From an uncultured Anaerolineae bacterium (GTDB taxonomy: Bacteria; Chloroflexota; Anaerolineae; Aggregatilineales; Phototrophicaceae): DNA of 64,000 nucleotides. The stretch is from the NCBI GenBank assembly GCA_937995825.1, contig CALKJO010000009.1:523240-587239 (forward strand). Direction: 5' to 3'. The position numbers and the translations under genes are program-made. This document shows positions 1 through 9,815 of the stretch, in pieces (positions within the stretch are counted from its first letter, which is position 1; each line of letters begins with the position of its first letter). The notes under the pieces were generated by a model. That model had not been told where the DNA came from and made no database searches. It saw only the letters and a program-made list of their open reading frames with translations.

Positions 1-648
1 ATGGATCGGCTCGATATGCTCGACAACGGCGACCAAATTGATATCGTGGTTGCGACCGAGGCGGCGCGGGTCTTTTCCCGCCAGACGCGCGCCCCAAATC
101 ACGAGCTGAATTTGCCACTTAATGATGTTGGAATAATACAGCTTCTGCGGCGCATACGGCGGCTGCCCAGTTTCATACGCGGGATCGCCCGCCAGCCGAA
201 ATGCTTCGGTCGCAGCGCGCTGAATGGCGATGTGATCGGGATGTCCATAGCCGCCATAGCGGTTGAAGGTCAGCACGACCTGCGGCTGAAGCCGCCGGAT
301 TTCAGCGACGACGCGCCGCGTCACATCCGCCTGCGGCGCGTTCCACAAACACGCCGGATCGCGGTTGGTATCCGCGCCCATCATCCCGCTGTCTTTATAG
401 CCGAATCGAACCACCTCATGCAGTCCAAGCTTTGCGGCGGCGCACTCCAGTTCGGCAATGCGCAGCTCAGCGACCGATTGAAAGCCCTTGAAGTGTTCCG
501 AGGAGACCACACCGACATCGCCATTGGTGGCGCAGATCAGATCGACCTGAACGCCCTCCGCAGCATATTTGGCGATCAAGCCGCCAGATCCAAAACTCTC
601 GTCATCCGGGTGTGCATAGACGATGAGCAGCCGTCGTGATGGATTCAT
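1..648 (-). CDS. PIG-L/LmbE family N-deacetylase, partial
   Basis: The gene runs off the left edge, so the C-terminus is missing; 216 codons are visible. The protein starts MNPSRRLLIVYAHPDDES. It has the two zinc-site signatures of the LmbE/PIG-L family: HPDD close to the N-terminus and HPDH near residue 136. The family removes N-acetyl groups from amino-sugar conjugates such as thiol cofactors or glycolipid precursors; the substrate here cannot be told. The ATG at 648 is preceded by GAAG/AGAG purines, and an in-frame TTG lies 12 nt upstream. The long plus-strand open frame over the same bases is a shadow. Confidence 0.85.
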   Translation of the reverse strand, partial: MNPSRRLLIVYAHPDDESFGSGGLIAKYAAEGVQVDLICATNGDVGVVSSEHFKGFQSVAELRIAELECAAAKLGLHEVVRFGYKDSGMMGADTNRDPACLWNAPQADVTRRVVAEIRRLQPQVVLTFNRYGGYGHPDHIAIQRAATEAFRLAGDPAYETGQPPYAPQKLYYSNIIKWQIQLVIWGARLAGKDPRRLGRNHDINLVAVVEHIEPIH

Positions 649-713
649 CTCTAACTTCAACATGAATCGATAGTTGACTCAATCATATGTGGAAGCGCCC
701 TTGTAAACAAGAT

Positions 714-737
714 GGACGCGCTCGGCTGAGCGCGTCC
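714..737 (-). terminator. Hairpin downstream of hsp20
   Basis: A perfect 10-bp inverted repeat (GGACGCGCTC / GAGCGCGTCC, 4-nt loop) lies about 30 nt after the Hsp20 stop codon on the minus strand. Only a weak T-rich tail follows, so it may act as a transcript-end or mRNA-stabilising hairpin. Confidence 0.55.
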
Positions 738-768
738 CCTGCGTATCTCGTCGTTTATACAGCGCGGC

Positions 769-1263
769 TTACGCCTTGTTCCCGCCCTTGAGCAAATTGC
801 GCGCCTTTACCGCGATTTGATGCACTGGGCTGGGTTTCTGCTTCGGCAGCTTGACGGTCAGGATACCATTTTCAAGCGTTGCCTCCGCTTTATCGAAGTT
901 GACTTCCTCAGGCAGCATGATCGATCGGGCAAACTTGCCATAGCGCATCTCGCGGATATGCCAGTTCTCCTGCTTGTCCTCGCGCTCCTGCTTCGACTCT
1001 GCCGTGATCGTCATCACATTCCCACGCACATCAACTTTGACTTCATCTTCCTTGAAACCCGGCACCTCTGCGCGCACGATCACATGTTTGTCGTCGCTGG
1101 TCATGTCAATCGCGGGCAGATTGGCGTCGGTGCGCTGCAGCAAATCACTATCAAACGACAGCAGCGGCAGTTCCATCATCGCCCGCATCCGCTCCATCAT
1201 CCGATTCATTAGATTATCGAATTCAGACAAGCCGCTGTTGGGGTTCCAACGCATCAATGACAT
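769..1263 (-). CDS. Hsp20/alpha-crystallin small heat-shock protein
   Basis: A 164-residue protein with the bacterial Hsp20 layout: a Met/Arg-rich N-terminal arm, an alpha-crystallin domain at about residues 50-145 (VPGFKEDEVKVDV near its start, LENGILTVKLPK near its end) and a short basic tail. It is an ATP-independent holdase that binds unfolding proteins. The ATG at 1263 sits 6 nt after AGGAGG; a GTG one codon upstream is too close to that site. It appears monocistronic. A palindrome (TTAATC-N6-GATTAA) lies 24 nt upstream of the start. Confidence 0.93.
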   Translation of the reverse strand: MSLMRWNPNSGLSEFDNLMNRMMERMRAMMELPLLSFDSDLLQRTDANLPAIDMTSDDKHVIVRAEVPGFKEDEVKVDVRGNVMTITAESKQEREDKQENWHIREMRYGKFARSIMLPEEVNFDKAEATLENGILTVKLPKQKPSPVHQIAVKARNLLKGGNKA

Positions 1264-1286
1264 CACACACCTCCTAATACCCTGGT

Positions 1287-1304
1287 TTAATCTAAGCTGA
1301 TTAA
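1287..1304. promoter_or_regulatory. Palindrome upstream of hsp20
   Basis: A perfect inverted repeat TTAATC-TAAGCT-GATTAA lies in the leader of the hsp20 gene, just upstream of its ribosome-binding site. It does not match the CIRCE element. It could be an operator or an mRNA hairpin (RNA-thermometer-like position); neither is shown. Confidence 0.3.
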
Positions 1305-1494
1305 CGCTCTAACCCGCTGTTTTCGTTTATCATATTACAATGAACATGTCAGAGAAACATCAGCAAAAGGTAAAATTTGTGTCAGCGCTCGCCCCCTGAT
1401 TTGGCTGCGCTGTGCTGCCTTCCCCTACCTATTTGCCGGTCACACTCCTATACTTGCTGGCGCTTTGCAAATCAAAAACCCTAGAGGTTCTTCC

Positions 1495-2859
1495 ATGCGT
1501 CTGAATCTGTCTCGCGGTATCGCCCTCGCCCTGATCGGCATTTGCGCGGCGGCGCTGTCGCTCAGTCTGATGACGGGAAACGGCGTCTCCGCTCAGTTTG
1601 CAACCAACACGCCCGCTGCGCCTGCGTTTCCGACCAACACATCCGCCCCCAGCGCCACTATGACGCCCACGCCATCGCTGACTTCCAGTCCGAGCGCCAC
1701 GTCAACGCCATCACCTACCGCGACGACCAGCCCAACGCCGACACCCTCACCGACTCCGACCGAAGTCGGACCATTTCGCTATCCGGAGGGCTTCAGCCCG
1801 CTAACCGGGCTGCCTTATCCAAGCCAGGCGGCGGCGGAGCGGCGCAACCTGCTGGTCAAAATCTCAAACTATCCACCGGTTGTGCGACCGCAGAGCGGCG
1901 TCAATGCGGCGGATGTCGTTTACGAATACGAAGTGGAGGGCGGCGTGACCCGCTTTGCCGCCATCTACCGCAACAATGCGCCGGATCACGTCGGGCCTGT
2001 CCGCAGCGGACGGCTGGCGGACATCGAGCTTGTCCCGATGTATCAAGCGTTGTTTGCCTATTCTGGCGCAAGCGAACAGGTGACCCAGGCGTTTCGAAAC
2101 ACCGACTGGTGGCGGCTGATGGCGATCAGCCCATCGCGCGGCGACAACTGCGAAGAGGCGGGCTTCTGCCGCTTTCCGCGGGAAGGATTAGCCTTCGAGC
2201 ATACGCTCTATCTTGATACAAATGCTGCTTGGCGGCGCGCCACCGCGCGCGGGATCAACACTGGAATGCGCGCGCGCGGCTTCGCCTTCTCCGACGTGGT
2301 CGATCCCAACGGCGCGCCGGCTCAAGCCGTCCGCGTGGATTACTACGGGCAGATCACGGTGGATTGGCAGTATCAGCCGGAGCGGGGGCGTTACATCCGC
2401 TACACCGACGGCGTGCCGCATTTCGACGCCGCCGACGGCGAACAGCTGTGGGCGGACAATGTGATCGTGATCGAGGTCGAGCATGTCGAACGTCCTGATC
2501 TGTTTGAGCCGGAGAGCCGATCCGCATCGCAGCAGATCAACCTATGGGGGACGGGGCGGGCGATGCTGTTCCGCGATGGGCAGATGTTTCAGGGCTACTG
2601 GGAGCGCGCCTGCGACTTCCGCGCTCCAGAAGGCGCAACCGCAACGCCCGAACCGCCGCCCGGAGCGCCGGAGCGCACCTGTTACAGCAATCCGGGAACG
2701 GCGCTGCGCATTTTCTATGGCAACAACACGCCGATGATGATGAAACCAGGGAGAAGCTGGGTGATGGTGAGCCGCTGGCTCAATTATGTGACCGTCAGCG
2801 CTGAGTCGCCCGATCTGAGGGCGACCGCCGCATCATTCACGCCGACACCAGCGCAGTAA
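1495..2859 (+). CDS. DUF3048 domain-containing secreted protein
   Basis: A 454-residue exported protein. The N-terminus (MRLNLSRG followed by a hydrophobic stretch) is a signal peptide with likely cleavage after a VSA motif. A Thr/Ser/Pro-rich linker of about 60 residues follows. From about residue 90 it matches the DUF3048 (YerB-like) family: SPLTGLPY, VRPQSGVNAADVVYEY and HVGPVRSGR are typical. The biochemical role of the family is not known; members are cell-surface or lipoproteins. The ATG at 1495 follows AGAGGT by 6 nt and is preferred over an in-frame TTG at 1465. It appears to be a single-gene unit. Confidence 0.85.
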   Translation: MRLNLSRGIALALIGICAAALSLSLMTGNGVSAQFATNTPAAPAFPTNTSAPSATMTPTPSLTSSPSATSTPSPTATTSPTPTPSPTPTEVGPFRYPEGFSPLTGLPYPSQAAAERRNLLVKISNYPPVVRPQSGVNAADVVYEYEVEGGVTRFAAIYRNNAPDHVGPVRSGRLADIELVPMYQALFAYSGASEQVTQAFRNTDWWRLMAISPSRGDNCEEAGFCRFPREGLAFEHTLYLDTNAAWRRATARGINTGMRARGFAFSDVVDPNGAPAQAVRVDYYGQITVDWQYQPERGRYIRYTDGVPHFDAADGEQLWADNVIVIEVEHVERPDLFEPESRSASQQINLWGTGRAMLFRDGQMFQGYWERACDFRAPEGATATPEPPPGAPERTCYSNPGTALRIFYGNNTPMMMKPGRSWVMVSRWLNYVTVSAESPDLRATAASFTPTPAQ

Positions 2860-3027
2860 AAGACGCATGACGATCAGGTTGCTCAAGCATCCTGCCTCTT
2901 TTCGACCACCGGAAAGATCGCGCTGACCGGGAGCGCAAATCCAGGGGGCAGATCGCCGCCATTGCCGCATGACTGAACACTTAGACTCGTCTCATCTGAC
3001 CTGCTGCAAAGCGCCGCCTTTCACCGG

Positions 3028-3056
3028 TTGTCAGACTCCTTCTCTGAGTCTATAAT
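3028..3056 (+). promoter_or_regulatory. uvrA promoter (sigma-70 type)
   Basis: A near-consensus promoter: -35 TTGTCA (3028-3033), 17-bp spacer, -10 TATAAT (3051-3056). The expected start of transcription near 3063 leaves a leader of about 38 nt and rules out the 3062 start for the protein. Confidence 0.8.
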
Positions 3057-3064
3057 CATTATTG

Positions 3065-3078
3065 CGAACAAATGTTAA
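3065..3078 (+). promoter_or_regulatory. Putative LexA (SOS) box of uvrA
   Basis: CGAACAAATGTTAA matches 12 of 14 positions of the Gram-positive-type LexA/DinR operator CGAAC-RNRY-GTTYG. It overlaps the predicted transcription start, the usual place for a repressor site, in front of a classical SOS gene. Confidence 0.55.
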
Positions 3079-3100
3079 TCGCCCCAGGTGCGGAAAGCGA

Positions 3101-6007
3101 ATGACCCAGGACAAGATCGTTGTGCGCGGCGCGCGCGAACACAACCTGAAGAATATCGATGTCGAGATTCCACGCAATAAGCTGGTCGTCATCACGGGCT
3201 TGTCGGGATCGGGCAAGTCGTCGCTGGCGTTCGATACGATCTTCGCGGAGGGTCAGCGGCGCTACGTCGAGAGCTTGAGCGCATATGCGCGGCAGTTTCT
3301 AGGGCAGATGGAAAAGCCGGATGTCGATCAGATCGAGGGTTTGAGTCCGGCGGTCTCTATCGATCAGAAAGGCGTCAGCCACAATCCACGCTCAACCGTC
3401 GGCACGGTGACCGAGATTTACGATTATCTGCGCCTGCTGTACGCGCGGGTGGGTGTGCCACACTGCCCGATCTGCGGGCAAGAAGTCGTCGCGCAGTCAG
3501 CGCAGCAGATCGTCGATGAGATTTTGACCCTTCCGCCGGATACCCGCATTCAGATTCTCGCGCCCGTGATCAAAGGACGCAAGGGACAGCACGAAAAAGT
3601 CTTCGAGGATGTGCGCAAGGCCGGCTTTCAGCGCGTCCGCGTCGATGGTGAAGTCCGCGATCTGGATGAGCCAATCGCGCTCGACCGCTACAGCATCCAT
3701 ACGATTGAAGTCGTCGTTGACCGCCTGATCCTGCGGCGTTTTGACGATCCCAACTCGGAGGAGGCGCGCGGATTTGAAACTCGCCTGACCGAAGCCGTCG
3801 AAACCGCGCTCGAACTGGGCGGCGGAATGATGACGCTGAACAACCTCAGCGCCGATCCCACCTCCGATACGCTCTACAGCGAACACCTGGCGTGCGTCAA
3901 CGGGCATGGCAGCATCCCCGAGATCGAGCCGCGCACCTTTTCGTTCAACACGCCGAAAGGCGCTTGCCCGGACTGCCAGGGACTCGGCTTCAAGCTCGAA
4001 TTCGACCCCGCGCTCATCGTCCCCAATGAAGACCTGAGCTTGGCAGAAGGGGCGATCCGTGCTGGCGGCTGGAACACAGGGGACGACTCAAGCTGGGGCG
4101 GCAGTCTGATGCGCTCCGTTGCCGACACCTTCGGCATCCCTTTCGATGTCCCCTGGCGCGACCTGACGCCTGAGCAGCAGCATGTATTCCTGTTTGGCAC
4201 GAACAGCAGGCGCGTCACCGTCCGCTATCAGAACAGCCAGGGCTACTGGCGTGAGTATCAGACCAATTTCGAGGGGATCATTAACAATCTGCGCCGACGC
4301 TACGCCGAGACCGAATCCCCAACCATGCGCGAGCAGATCGAGCAGTATATGGCGCAGATTCCCTGCGACACCTGCAAAGGCAACCGCCTCCGTCCCGAAG
4401 CGCTGGCGGTCACGGTCGCTGATCGCGCCATTCACCAGATCACCGCCCTGCCGATTAGCGAACTGCTCATCTGGGTGCGCGCGCTGCGCGGTGAAAACGG
4501 GCTGCTTAACCAGCGCGATCAGCAGATCGCGCATCAGATTCTCAACGAGATCGAAGCCCGAGTCACCTTTCTAGTCAACGTCGGGCTCGGTTATCTCAAT
4601 CTGGCGCGCGCCGCCGCGACGCTCTCCGGCGGCGAGGCGCAGCGCATCCGCCTGGCGACTCAGATCGGCAGCCGCCTGACGGGCGTGCTGTACGTGCTGG
4701 ATGAGCCGTCCATCGGGCTGCATCAGCGCGACAACGCCAAGCTGATCGATACCCTGATGGAACTGCGCGATCTGGGCAACACGCTGCTGGTCGTCGAGCA
4801 TGACGAGGAGACGATGCGCTGCGCCGACTGGCTGATCGACCTGGGTCCGGGGGCGGGCGCGAACGGCGGTCAGATCGTCGCCCAGGGGACGCCCGAAGAA
4901 GTCATGCAGACGCCGGGCAGTCTGACCGGTGATTATCTGTCCGGTCGGCTGCGCATTGAGGTTCCGACGCGGCGCCGACCCGGAAACGGCAAAAGCATTA
5001 TCGTGCGCGGCGCGCGTGAGAACAATCTCAAAGGGATCGATGTCGAATTTCCGCTTGGCAAGCTGGTCTGCATCACTGGCGTCAGTGGCAGCGGCAAAAG
5101 CTCGCTGATGGTCGATGTGCTGTACAAAAAGATCGCGCAGGTGTTAAATGGCAGCCGCGAAAAGCCCGGCGCGCACGACTCGATTGAGGGGCTGGAACAC
5201 ATCGACAAGATCATCAACATCGACCAGTCCCCCATCGGGCGGACGCCGCGCAGCAATCCAGGCACGTATACCAAAATGTTCGATGCCATTCGGACGCTCT
5301 TCGCTGAGCTGCCCGAAAGCAGGATGCGTGGGTACACCGCTGGGCGCTACAGCTTCAATGTCAAAGGCGGGCGCTGCGAGAAATGCGAAGGTCAGGGCGT
5401 CTTGCAGATTGAGATGCAGTTTTTGTCCGATGTTTACGTCACCTGCGATGTCTGTCACGGCGCGCGCTACAACCGCGAGACCTTGCAGGTGAAGTGGAAA
5501 GGCAAGAATATCGCTGAGATTCTCGATATGACTGTCAGCGAAGGGTTAGCATTTTTTGCCAATCTGCCCACCATCGCCAGCAAGCTGCAGACGTTGGAGG
5601 AAGTCGGCTTGGGCTATATTAAGATCGGACAGCCCGCGACCACCCTCAGCGGCGGCGAGGCGCAGCGCATCAAGCTCAGCCGCGAACTGTCACGCCGCGC
5701 CACTGGACAGACTTTGTATATTTTAGACGAACCTTCGACCGGGCTGCACGCCGCCGACGTGAAGCGCCTGATCACCGTCCTTCAGCAGTTGGTCGACAAT
5801 GGCAATACCGTGCTGGTGATCGAGCATAACCTCGACATCATCAAAGTCGCTGACTGGCTAATCGACATGGGACCCGAAGGCGGTGACGCGGGCGGCTATG
5901 TCATCGCCACCGGCACACCCGAACAGGTCAGCAGTGTTGCGACCAGCTATACCGGACAGTTCCTGAAGCGATATCTGGCATCGTCCTCCGCCGCCGCAGC
6001 CGATTGA
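3101..6007 (+). CDS. uvrA: Excinuclease ABC subunit A
   Basis: A 968-residue UvrA, close to full length for the family. It is the damage-recognition ATPase of nucleotide excision repair, loading UvrB on DNA. Two ABC modules are visible: Walker [10 protein letters not shown] at residues 33-41 and GVSGSGKSS at about 663. Signature LSGGEAQRI motifs occur in both halves, as do LDEPS Walker B motifs. The C-terminal zinc module is intact (CEKC ... CDVC near 760). In the first zinc module the usual front CxxC is replaced by CVNGH, with CPDC following about 25 residues later. The ATG at 3101 is chosen because the promoter starts transcription near 3063. A LexA-like box and a strong promoter precede it, and a terminator follows. 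Confidence 0.97.
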   Translation: MTQDKIVVRGAREHNLKNIDVEIPRNKLVVITGLSGSGKSSLAFDTIFAEGQRRYVESLSAYARQFLGQMEKPDVDQIEGLSPAVSIDQKGVSHNPRSTVGTVTEIYDYLRLLYARVGVPHCPICGQEVVAQSAQQIVDEILTLPPDTRIQILAPVIKGRKGQHEKVFEDVRKAGFQRVRVDGEVRDLDEPIALDRYSIHTIEVVVDRLILRRFDDPNSEEARGFETRLTEAVETALELGGGMMTLNNLSADPTSDTLYSEHLACVNGHGSIPEIEPRTFSFNTPKGACPDCQGLGFKLEFDPALIVPNEDLSLAEGAIRAGGWNTGDDSSWGGSLMRSVADTFGIPFDVPWRDLTPEQQHVFLFGTNSRRVTVRYQNSQGYWREYQTNFEGIINNLRRRYAETESPTMREQIEQYMAQIPCDTCKGNRLRPEALAVTVADRAIHQITALPISELLIWVRALRGENGLLNQRDQQIAHQILNEIEARVTFLVNVGLGYLNLARAAATLSGGEAQRIRLATQIGSRLTGVLYVLDEPSIGLHQRDNAKLIDTLMELRDLGNTLLVVEHDEETMRCADWLIDLGPGAGANGGQIVAQGTPEEVMQTPGSLTGDYLSGRLRIEVPTRRRPGNGKSIIVRGARENNLKGIDVEFPLGKLVCITGVSGSGKSSLMVDVLYKKIAQVLNGSREKPGAHDSIEGLEHIDKIINIDQSPIGRTPRSNPGTYTKMFDAIRTLFAELPESRMRGYTAGRYSFNVKGGRCEKCEGQGVLQIEMQFLSDVYVTCDVCHGARYNRETLQVKWKGKNIAEILDMTVSEGLAFFANLPTIASKLQTLEEVGLGYIKIGQPATTLSGGEAQRIKLSRELSRRATGQTLYILDEPSTGLHAADVKRLITVLQQLVDNGNTVLVIEHNLDIIKVADWLIDMGPEGGDAGGYVIATGTPEQVSSVATSYTGQFLKRYLASSSAAAAD

Positions 6008-6034
6008 GCCAGGGTAAACGGCGTCACGCAAAAC

Positions 6035-6060
6035 AGGGCAGCTCATCTGCCCTATTTTTT
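6035..6060 (+). terminator. uvrA terminator
   Basis: Stem AGGGCAG / CTGCCCT with a 5-nt loop followed by ATTTTTTT, 28 nt after the uvrA stop codon: an intrinsic terminator. Confidence 0.85.
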
Positions 6061-6072
6061 TCATTCAGGGGT

Positions 6073-6089
6073 ATGTGCATTATGCACAT
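6073..6089. promoter_or_regulatory. Palindromic operator candidate upstream of gdhA
   Basis: A perfect 17-bp palindrome, ATGTGCAT-T-ATGCACAT, lies between the uvrA terminator and the gdhA promoter, about 55 bp upstream of the -35 box. Its symmetry and position suit a dimeric activator or repressor; the binding protein is unknown. Confidence 0.35.
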
Positions 6090-6141
6090 GATAACATCGA
6101 CAATAAATTGTAAATTCTGCATGAAATCGACCTCTTAAGGG

Positions 6142-6169
6142 TTTTCAAATGGCAAAATTCATCTATAAT
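6142..6169 (+). promoter_or_regulatory. gdhA promoter
   Basis: -35 TTTTCA (6142-6147), 16-bp spacer, -10 TATAAT (6164-6169). The leader of about 80 nt carries a GC-rich hairpin (GCCTGCG / CGCAGGC, 6212-6230) just ahead of the ribosome-binding site. Confidence 0.6.
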
Positions 6170-6254
6170 GAATAAAAGAGTGACGTTTCATTCAAACCCA
6201 ATAAATTACGCGCCTGCGGTTTGCGCAGGCTGCAGGCTAAGGAGATAAAAAATC

Positions 6255-7550
6255 ATGGTTGTTGCGTATCATCCATCGACTGCCACCACGCCATCCCCTC
6301 ACGTCGAATCCAATCCTTACAGTGTGGCGCTGGCGCAGTACGACCGGGCAGTGCGCTATCTGAATTTGAAAGAGAACACAATTGAATTTCTGCGCTATCC
6401 GCATCGCGAGTTCACGGTCAATTTTCCAGTGGTGCGCGACAACGGCAAGCTGGAGATGTTCACAGGCTACCGTGTCCATCACAGCACCGTGCTGGGTCCG
6501 TCTAAAGGCGGCATCCGCTACAGCTTGGCGGTCACCCTTGACGAAATACGCGCGCTGGCGATGTGGATGACATGGAAGTGCGCGCTAGCAGGCATTCCCT
6601 ATGGCGGCGCAAAGGGCGGCGTGGTCGTCGATCCCAAGTCGCTCAGCGCCCGCGAGCTGGAGGCGCTGACGCGCCGCTATGCCGCCGAATTGATCCCGCT
6701 GATCGGACCCAACAGCGACATCCCCGCGCCGGACATGGGAACCAACGCGCAGGTTATGGCGTGGATCATGGACACCTACAGCATGACCGTCGGCTATTCC
6801 GTCCCGGCGGTGGTCACCGGCAAGCCGCTCAATATCGGCGGCAGTCTAGGGCGCAGCGAAGCCACCGGACGCAGCGTGATCACCTGCATGATCGAGGCGC
6901 TCAAACGCCAGAACATGAACCACCCTGACGATGTCAGCATCGCCATTCAGGGCTTCGGCAACGTCGGCAGCAACGCTGCCCACTACGCACATTCGCTTGG
7001 TTATAAAGTCGTTGCAGTCAGCGATGTCTTCGGCGGCGTGTACAACCCGCACGGGCTGGATGTCCCCGCGCTGCAGAGGTATACCACTGAGACGGGCAGC
7101 GTGGTCGGTTTCCGCGAAGCTGACTCGATCACGAATGACCAACTGCTCACCTTATCCTGCGATGTGCTGATCCCGGCTGCGATGGAGGGTCAGCTTACTG
7201 AGGAGAACGCCCCGTATATTCGCGCGCAGATCGTCGTTGAGGGGGCGAACGGTCCCACCACGCCTGAAGCCGACGACATCCTCAATGATCGCGGTGTGCT
7301 GATCGTGCCGGACGTGCTGGCAAACGCGGGCGGCGTGGTCGTCTCTTATTTCGAATGGGTGCAGGACTTACAGGCGTTCTTCTGGGATGAAGAAGACATC
7401 TACAAGCGGCTGGAGAAGCAGATGCAGCACAGCTACCGCGCCACCGAGAACACCGCCGAAGAACACGGCGTCGATATGCGCACGGCGGCGCAGATGCTCG
7501 CCATCCGCCGCGTTGCGGATGCCTTCGAGACGCGCGGTGTCTATCCGTAA
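6255..7550 (+). CDS. gdhA: Glutamate dehydrogenase (Glu/Leu/Phe/Val family)
   Basis: A 431-residue hexameric-type glutamate dehydrogenase that interconverts glutamate with 2-oxoglutarate and ammonia using NAD(P). The substrate domain has YRVHHSTVLGPSKGGIRY and the catalytic-lysine motif GGAKGGV. The Rossmann domain has GFGNVGSNAA near residue 236. An N-terminal extension of about 20 Ser/Thr/Pro residues precedes the core. The ATG follows AAGGAGA with good spacing. It is monocistronic: its own promoter precedes it and a terminator follows at 7573. Cofactor preference cannot be decided by eye. Confidence 0.95.
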   Translation: MVVAYHPSTATTPSPHVESNPYSVALAQYDRAVRYLNLKENTIEFLRYPHREFTVNFPVVRDNGKLEMFTGYRVHHSTVLGPSKGGIRYSLAVTLDEIRALAMWMTWKCALAGIPYGGAKGGVVVDPKSLSARELEALTRRYAAELIPLIGPNSDIPAPDMGTNAQVMAWIMDTYSMTVGYSVPAVVTGKPLNIGGSLGRSEATGRSVITCMIEALKRQNMNHPDDVSIAIQGFGNVGSNAAHYAHSLGYKVVAVSDVFGGVYNPHGLDVPALQRYTTETGSVVGFREADSITNDQLLTLSCDVLIPAAMEGQLTEENAPYIRAQIVVEGANGPTTPEADDILNDRGVLIVPDVLANAGGVVVSYFEWVQDLQAFFWDEEDIYKRLEKQMQHSYRATENTAEEHGVDMRTAAQMLAIRRVADAFETRGVYP

Positions 7551-7572
7551 GCAACGCACAGCCTCTCTGTAA

Positions 7573-7599
7573 GCGGGCGGTATCAACCGCCCGTTTTTG
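7573..7599 (+). terminator. gdhA terminator
   Basis: Stem CGGGCGG / CCGCCCG, 6-nt loop, followed by TTTTT; it begins 23 nt after the gdhA stop codon. Confidence 0.88.
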
Positions 7600-7688
7600 A
7601 TTCTGCATATGGGCAGAATACCCAGTCCTGACTCGTAACCTGCCACTTTTCGCATAGAATAACGTTATCAGAGTGAAAGGACTGCGTT

Positions 7689-9815
7689 GTGAAGCTGACC
7701 GATCTCCTGTCAGCACGGTTAAAAGCATCAAGCGCCCCGCCTTCCTCCGCACATGGGCTGCTGCGCGAAGCAGTGGAAGTCGGACGGCGGGCGAAGTTCA
7801 GCGGCGATCTGGCGAAAGCGCGAGAAGCGCTCGATCATGCGCTGGCAGTGGCGCGCCGCGACCACGTGGACACGAGTGCAATGATGATGGTGGTGACTCA
7901 GCGCGCCGATGTGCTGGCGCAGATGGGCGATTTTGAAGAAGCCCATGCGATGATCGAGGCGATGCTTGCCACGCCAGAAAATGATCTGACGCGGGCGCAT
8001 CTGCTGACGGCGGCGGCGGCGGTCGCGCGAGCGCAGGGGGATATGATGTCAGCGCGCTCTAAAGCTGAACAGGCGCTCGATCTGGCGCGAACGCTGAAAG
8101 CGGTCGGTCTGGAGGCGCGAGCACTGGGGACGTTGGCGCAGGTCTATCTGAGCGAGGGCAATGCCAGCTACGCTGTCCATCTGCTGCGCGCAGCGCTCCC
8201 GAAACTCAACACAGTCGGCGAGCTTGAACTGAGCAGCGCCTATGTGGGTATGCTCGGCGAAGCGATGATCCAGGCGCGCCAGGAAGCCGAGGGAGTGCAC
8301 TTGATCGAGCGCGCCCTGACTCTGGCAGAGCAGATCGGCTACCAACGCTTTGAACGCCGCTGGAAAACACGATTGGGCGAGCGCGCCCTGGCAGAAGGGC
8401 GCTTTCAGGATGCGCGCAATTATTTTCAGCGCGCGCTGCCCCAGTTCGACCCCGACTTAGGCGCAACGCCGGGCTATGTCGAAACCCTGATCCAGCTCGT
8501 CCATGCCTGTCTGGGTGGGCGCGAACATACAGACGCACTCGCCTACGCGCAGATCGCCGTGCGTGCCGCTCAGGAACTGAACATGCCCGCGCTGATAGCA
8601 TCGGCGCATGGCGCGCGGGGCATGGCGCTGCACGCGCTCGGTCGGAATGCCGATGCCATCCCCGATCTCCAGACCGCAGCCGCGCATGAGAGCGTGACCA
8701 GCGACACGCTGCGGACGCTGGCAGCTGCCCTCGTTGAAAACGGTCAGCCAGAGCAAGGCACAGCCATCTACCAGTGCGCTCTAGAGACCGCCGTGCGCCG
8801 CCGCCACCCGCTGGAGATCGCCGGCGTTCACCGCGATCTGGGTCTGCTGCACGCGCAGCAGGGACGCCTCCACGACGCTATCCGCGAATGGACAGAAGCC
8901 GTATCGATCTTTGAAGCGGAAAAAGCGACTGCGCAAGCCGCCCGCCTCTACTGCGATCTCGGCGCGGCGCGGCGAACACTCGGTCAAGGCGCACGCGCGC
9001 TCAAGGATTTTGAGCAGGCGCTCACGCTGATCAACGCGCTCGACGCTGCCGATCTGGAGACGCGCGGGCTGGTGCTATCCAATGCCGCCAATGCCTACGC
9101 CGAACATGGCGACGCTGAGTCTGCCGATGCTTTTTTCACCGAGGCGATCCAAATTGCGCAGCAGCTCAATGATCCAGCCGCTGAAAGCACGCGCAGCGGC
9201 AATTACGGCTGGTTCCTGCTGCAGGTCGGACGCCCCCGCCAAGCCATCTCGCTGCTCGGTCGAGGGTTAAAACTGAGCCGGGAAAATGGGCTGCGCCTAC
9301 AGCACACAGTGCAGACCGACAATATGGGGCTGGCATATACTGCGCTGGACGACCGCATGACCGCGCTGGACTATCACACGCGGGCGCTGGCGGAAGCCGA
9401 AGCGCTCGCTGATCCCTTCTGGATCGCCAGCATTCAGATCAACCGCGCCGACACGCTGATCGCGCTGGGGCAGCGCGAGGAAGCGCGGGCGTTGATCGAC
9501 CAAGCGCTCGCTTATGCGCGCAGTCATGATCACGCGGAGCTGCTGATCCGTGCGCTGCTGTCATCGGCGGCGCTGGCATTGAGCGAACAGCGCGCGGATG
9601 ATGCGGCGCGCGCGCTTGATGAAGCGCTGACGTGGGCGAAACGCGCCGATCTGCGCCGGCTGGTCGCGGAGGGACTGCGCCTGCGCAGCCAGCAGCGCGC
9701 GATGCAAAATGCGGCTGACGAGGCAGCAGCCATCTGGGATGAGGCGGCGAAGCTCTTTTCGATGCTGCACATGCCACAGGGCAAAATGACGCCAGAATGG
9801 GTAAAGCCGCAGTGA
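7689..9815 (+). CDS. Tetratricopeptide-repeat protein
   Basis: A 708-residue, almost wholly alpha-helical protein made of tandem TPR units of 34-40 residues; helices with the A..G....A pattern repeat from about residue 20 to the end. No enzymatic domain, signal peptide or DNA-binding domain is visible, so it is best seen as a protein-interaction scaffold. The GTG at 7689 follows GAAAGGA. The next gene, a glycosyltransferase, overlaps its end by 19 nt, so the two are probably co-transcribed. Long TPR proteins are common in Chloroflexota; the partner is unknown. Confidence 0.75.
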   Translation: MKLTDLLSARLKASSAPPSSAHGLLREAVEVGRRAKFSGDLAKAREALDHALAVARRDHVDTSAMMMVVTQRADVLAQMGDFEEAHAMIEAMLATPENDLTRAHLLTAAAAVARAQGDMMSARSKAEQALDLARTLKAVGLEARALGTLAQVYLSEGNASYAVHLLRAALPKLNTVGELELSSAYVGMLGEAMIQARQEAEGVHLIERALTLAEQIGYQRFERRWKTRLGERALAEGRFQDARNYFQRALPQFDPDLGATPGYVETLIQLVHACLGGREHTDALAYAQIAVRAAQELNMPALIASAHGARGMALHALGRNADAIPDLQTAAAHESVTSDTLRTLAAALVENGQPEQGTAIYQCALETAVRRRHPLEIAGVHRDLGLLHAQQGRLHDAIREWTEAVSIFEAEKATAQAARLYCDLGAARRTLGQGARALKDFEQALTLINALDAADLETRGLVLSNAANAYAEHGDAESADAFFTEAIQIAQQLNDPAAESTRSGNYGWFLLQVGRPRQAISLLGRGLKLSRENGLRLQHTVQTDNMGLAYTALDDRMTALDYHTRALAEAEALADPFWIASIQINRADTLIALGQREEARALIDQALAYARSHDHAELLIRALLSSAALALSEQRADDAARALDEALTWAKRADLRRLVAEGLRLRSQQRAMQNAADEAAAIWDEAAKLFSMLHMPQGKMTPEWVKPQ

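Noticed and set aside
1..639. Long plus-strand open frame at the left edge
   Set aside because: The minus strand carries the HPDD and HPDH motifs of a PIG-L deacetylase; the plus-strand product has no family character.
1267..1330. CIRCE (HrcA) operator before hsp20
   Set aside because: No TTAGCACTC-N9-GAGTGCTAA match; only the shorter TTAATC palindrome is present.
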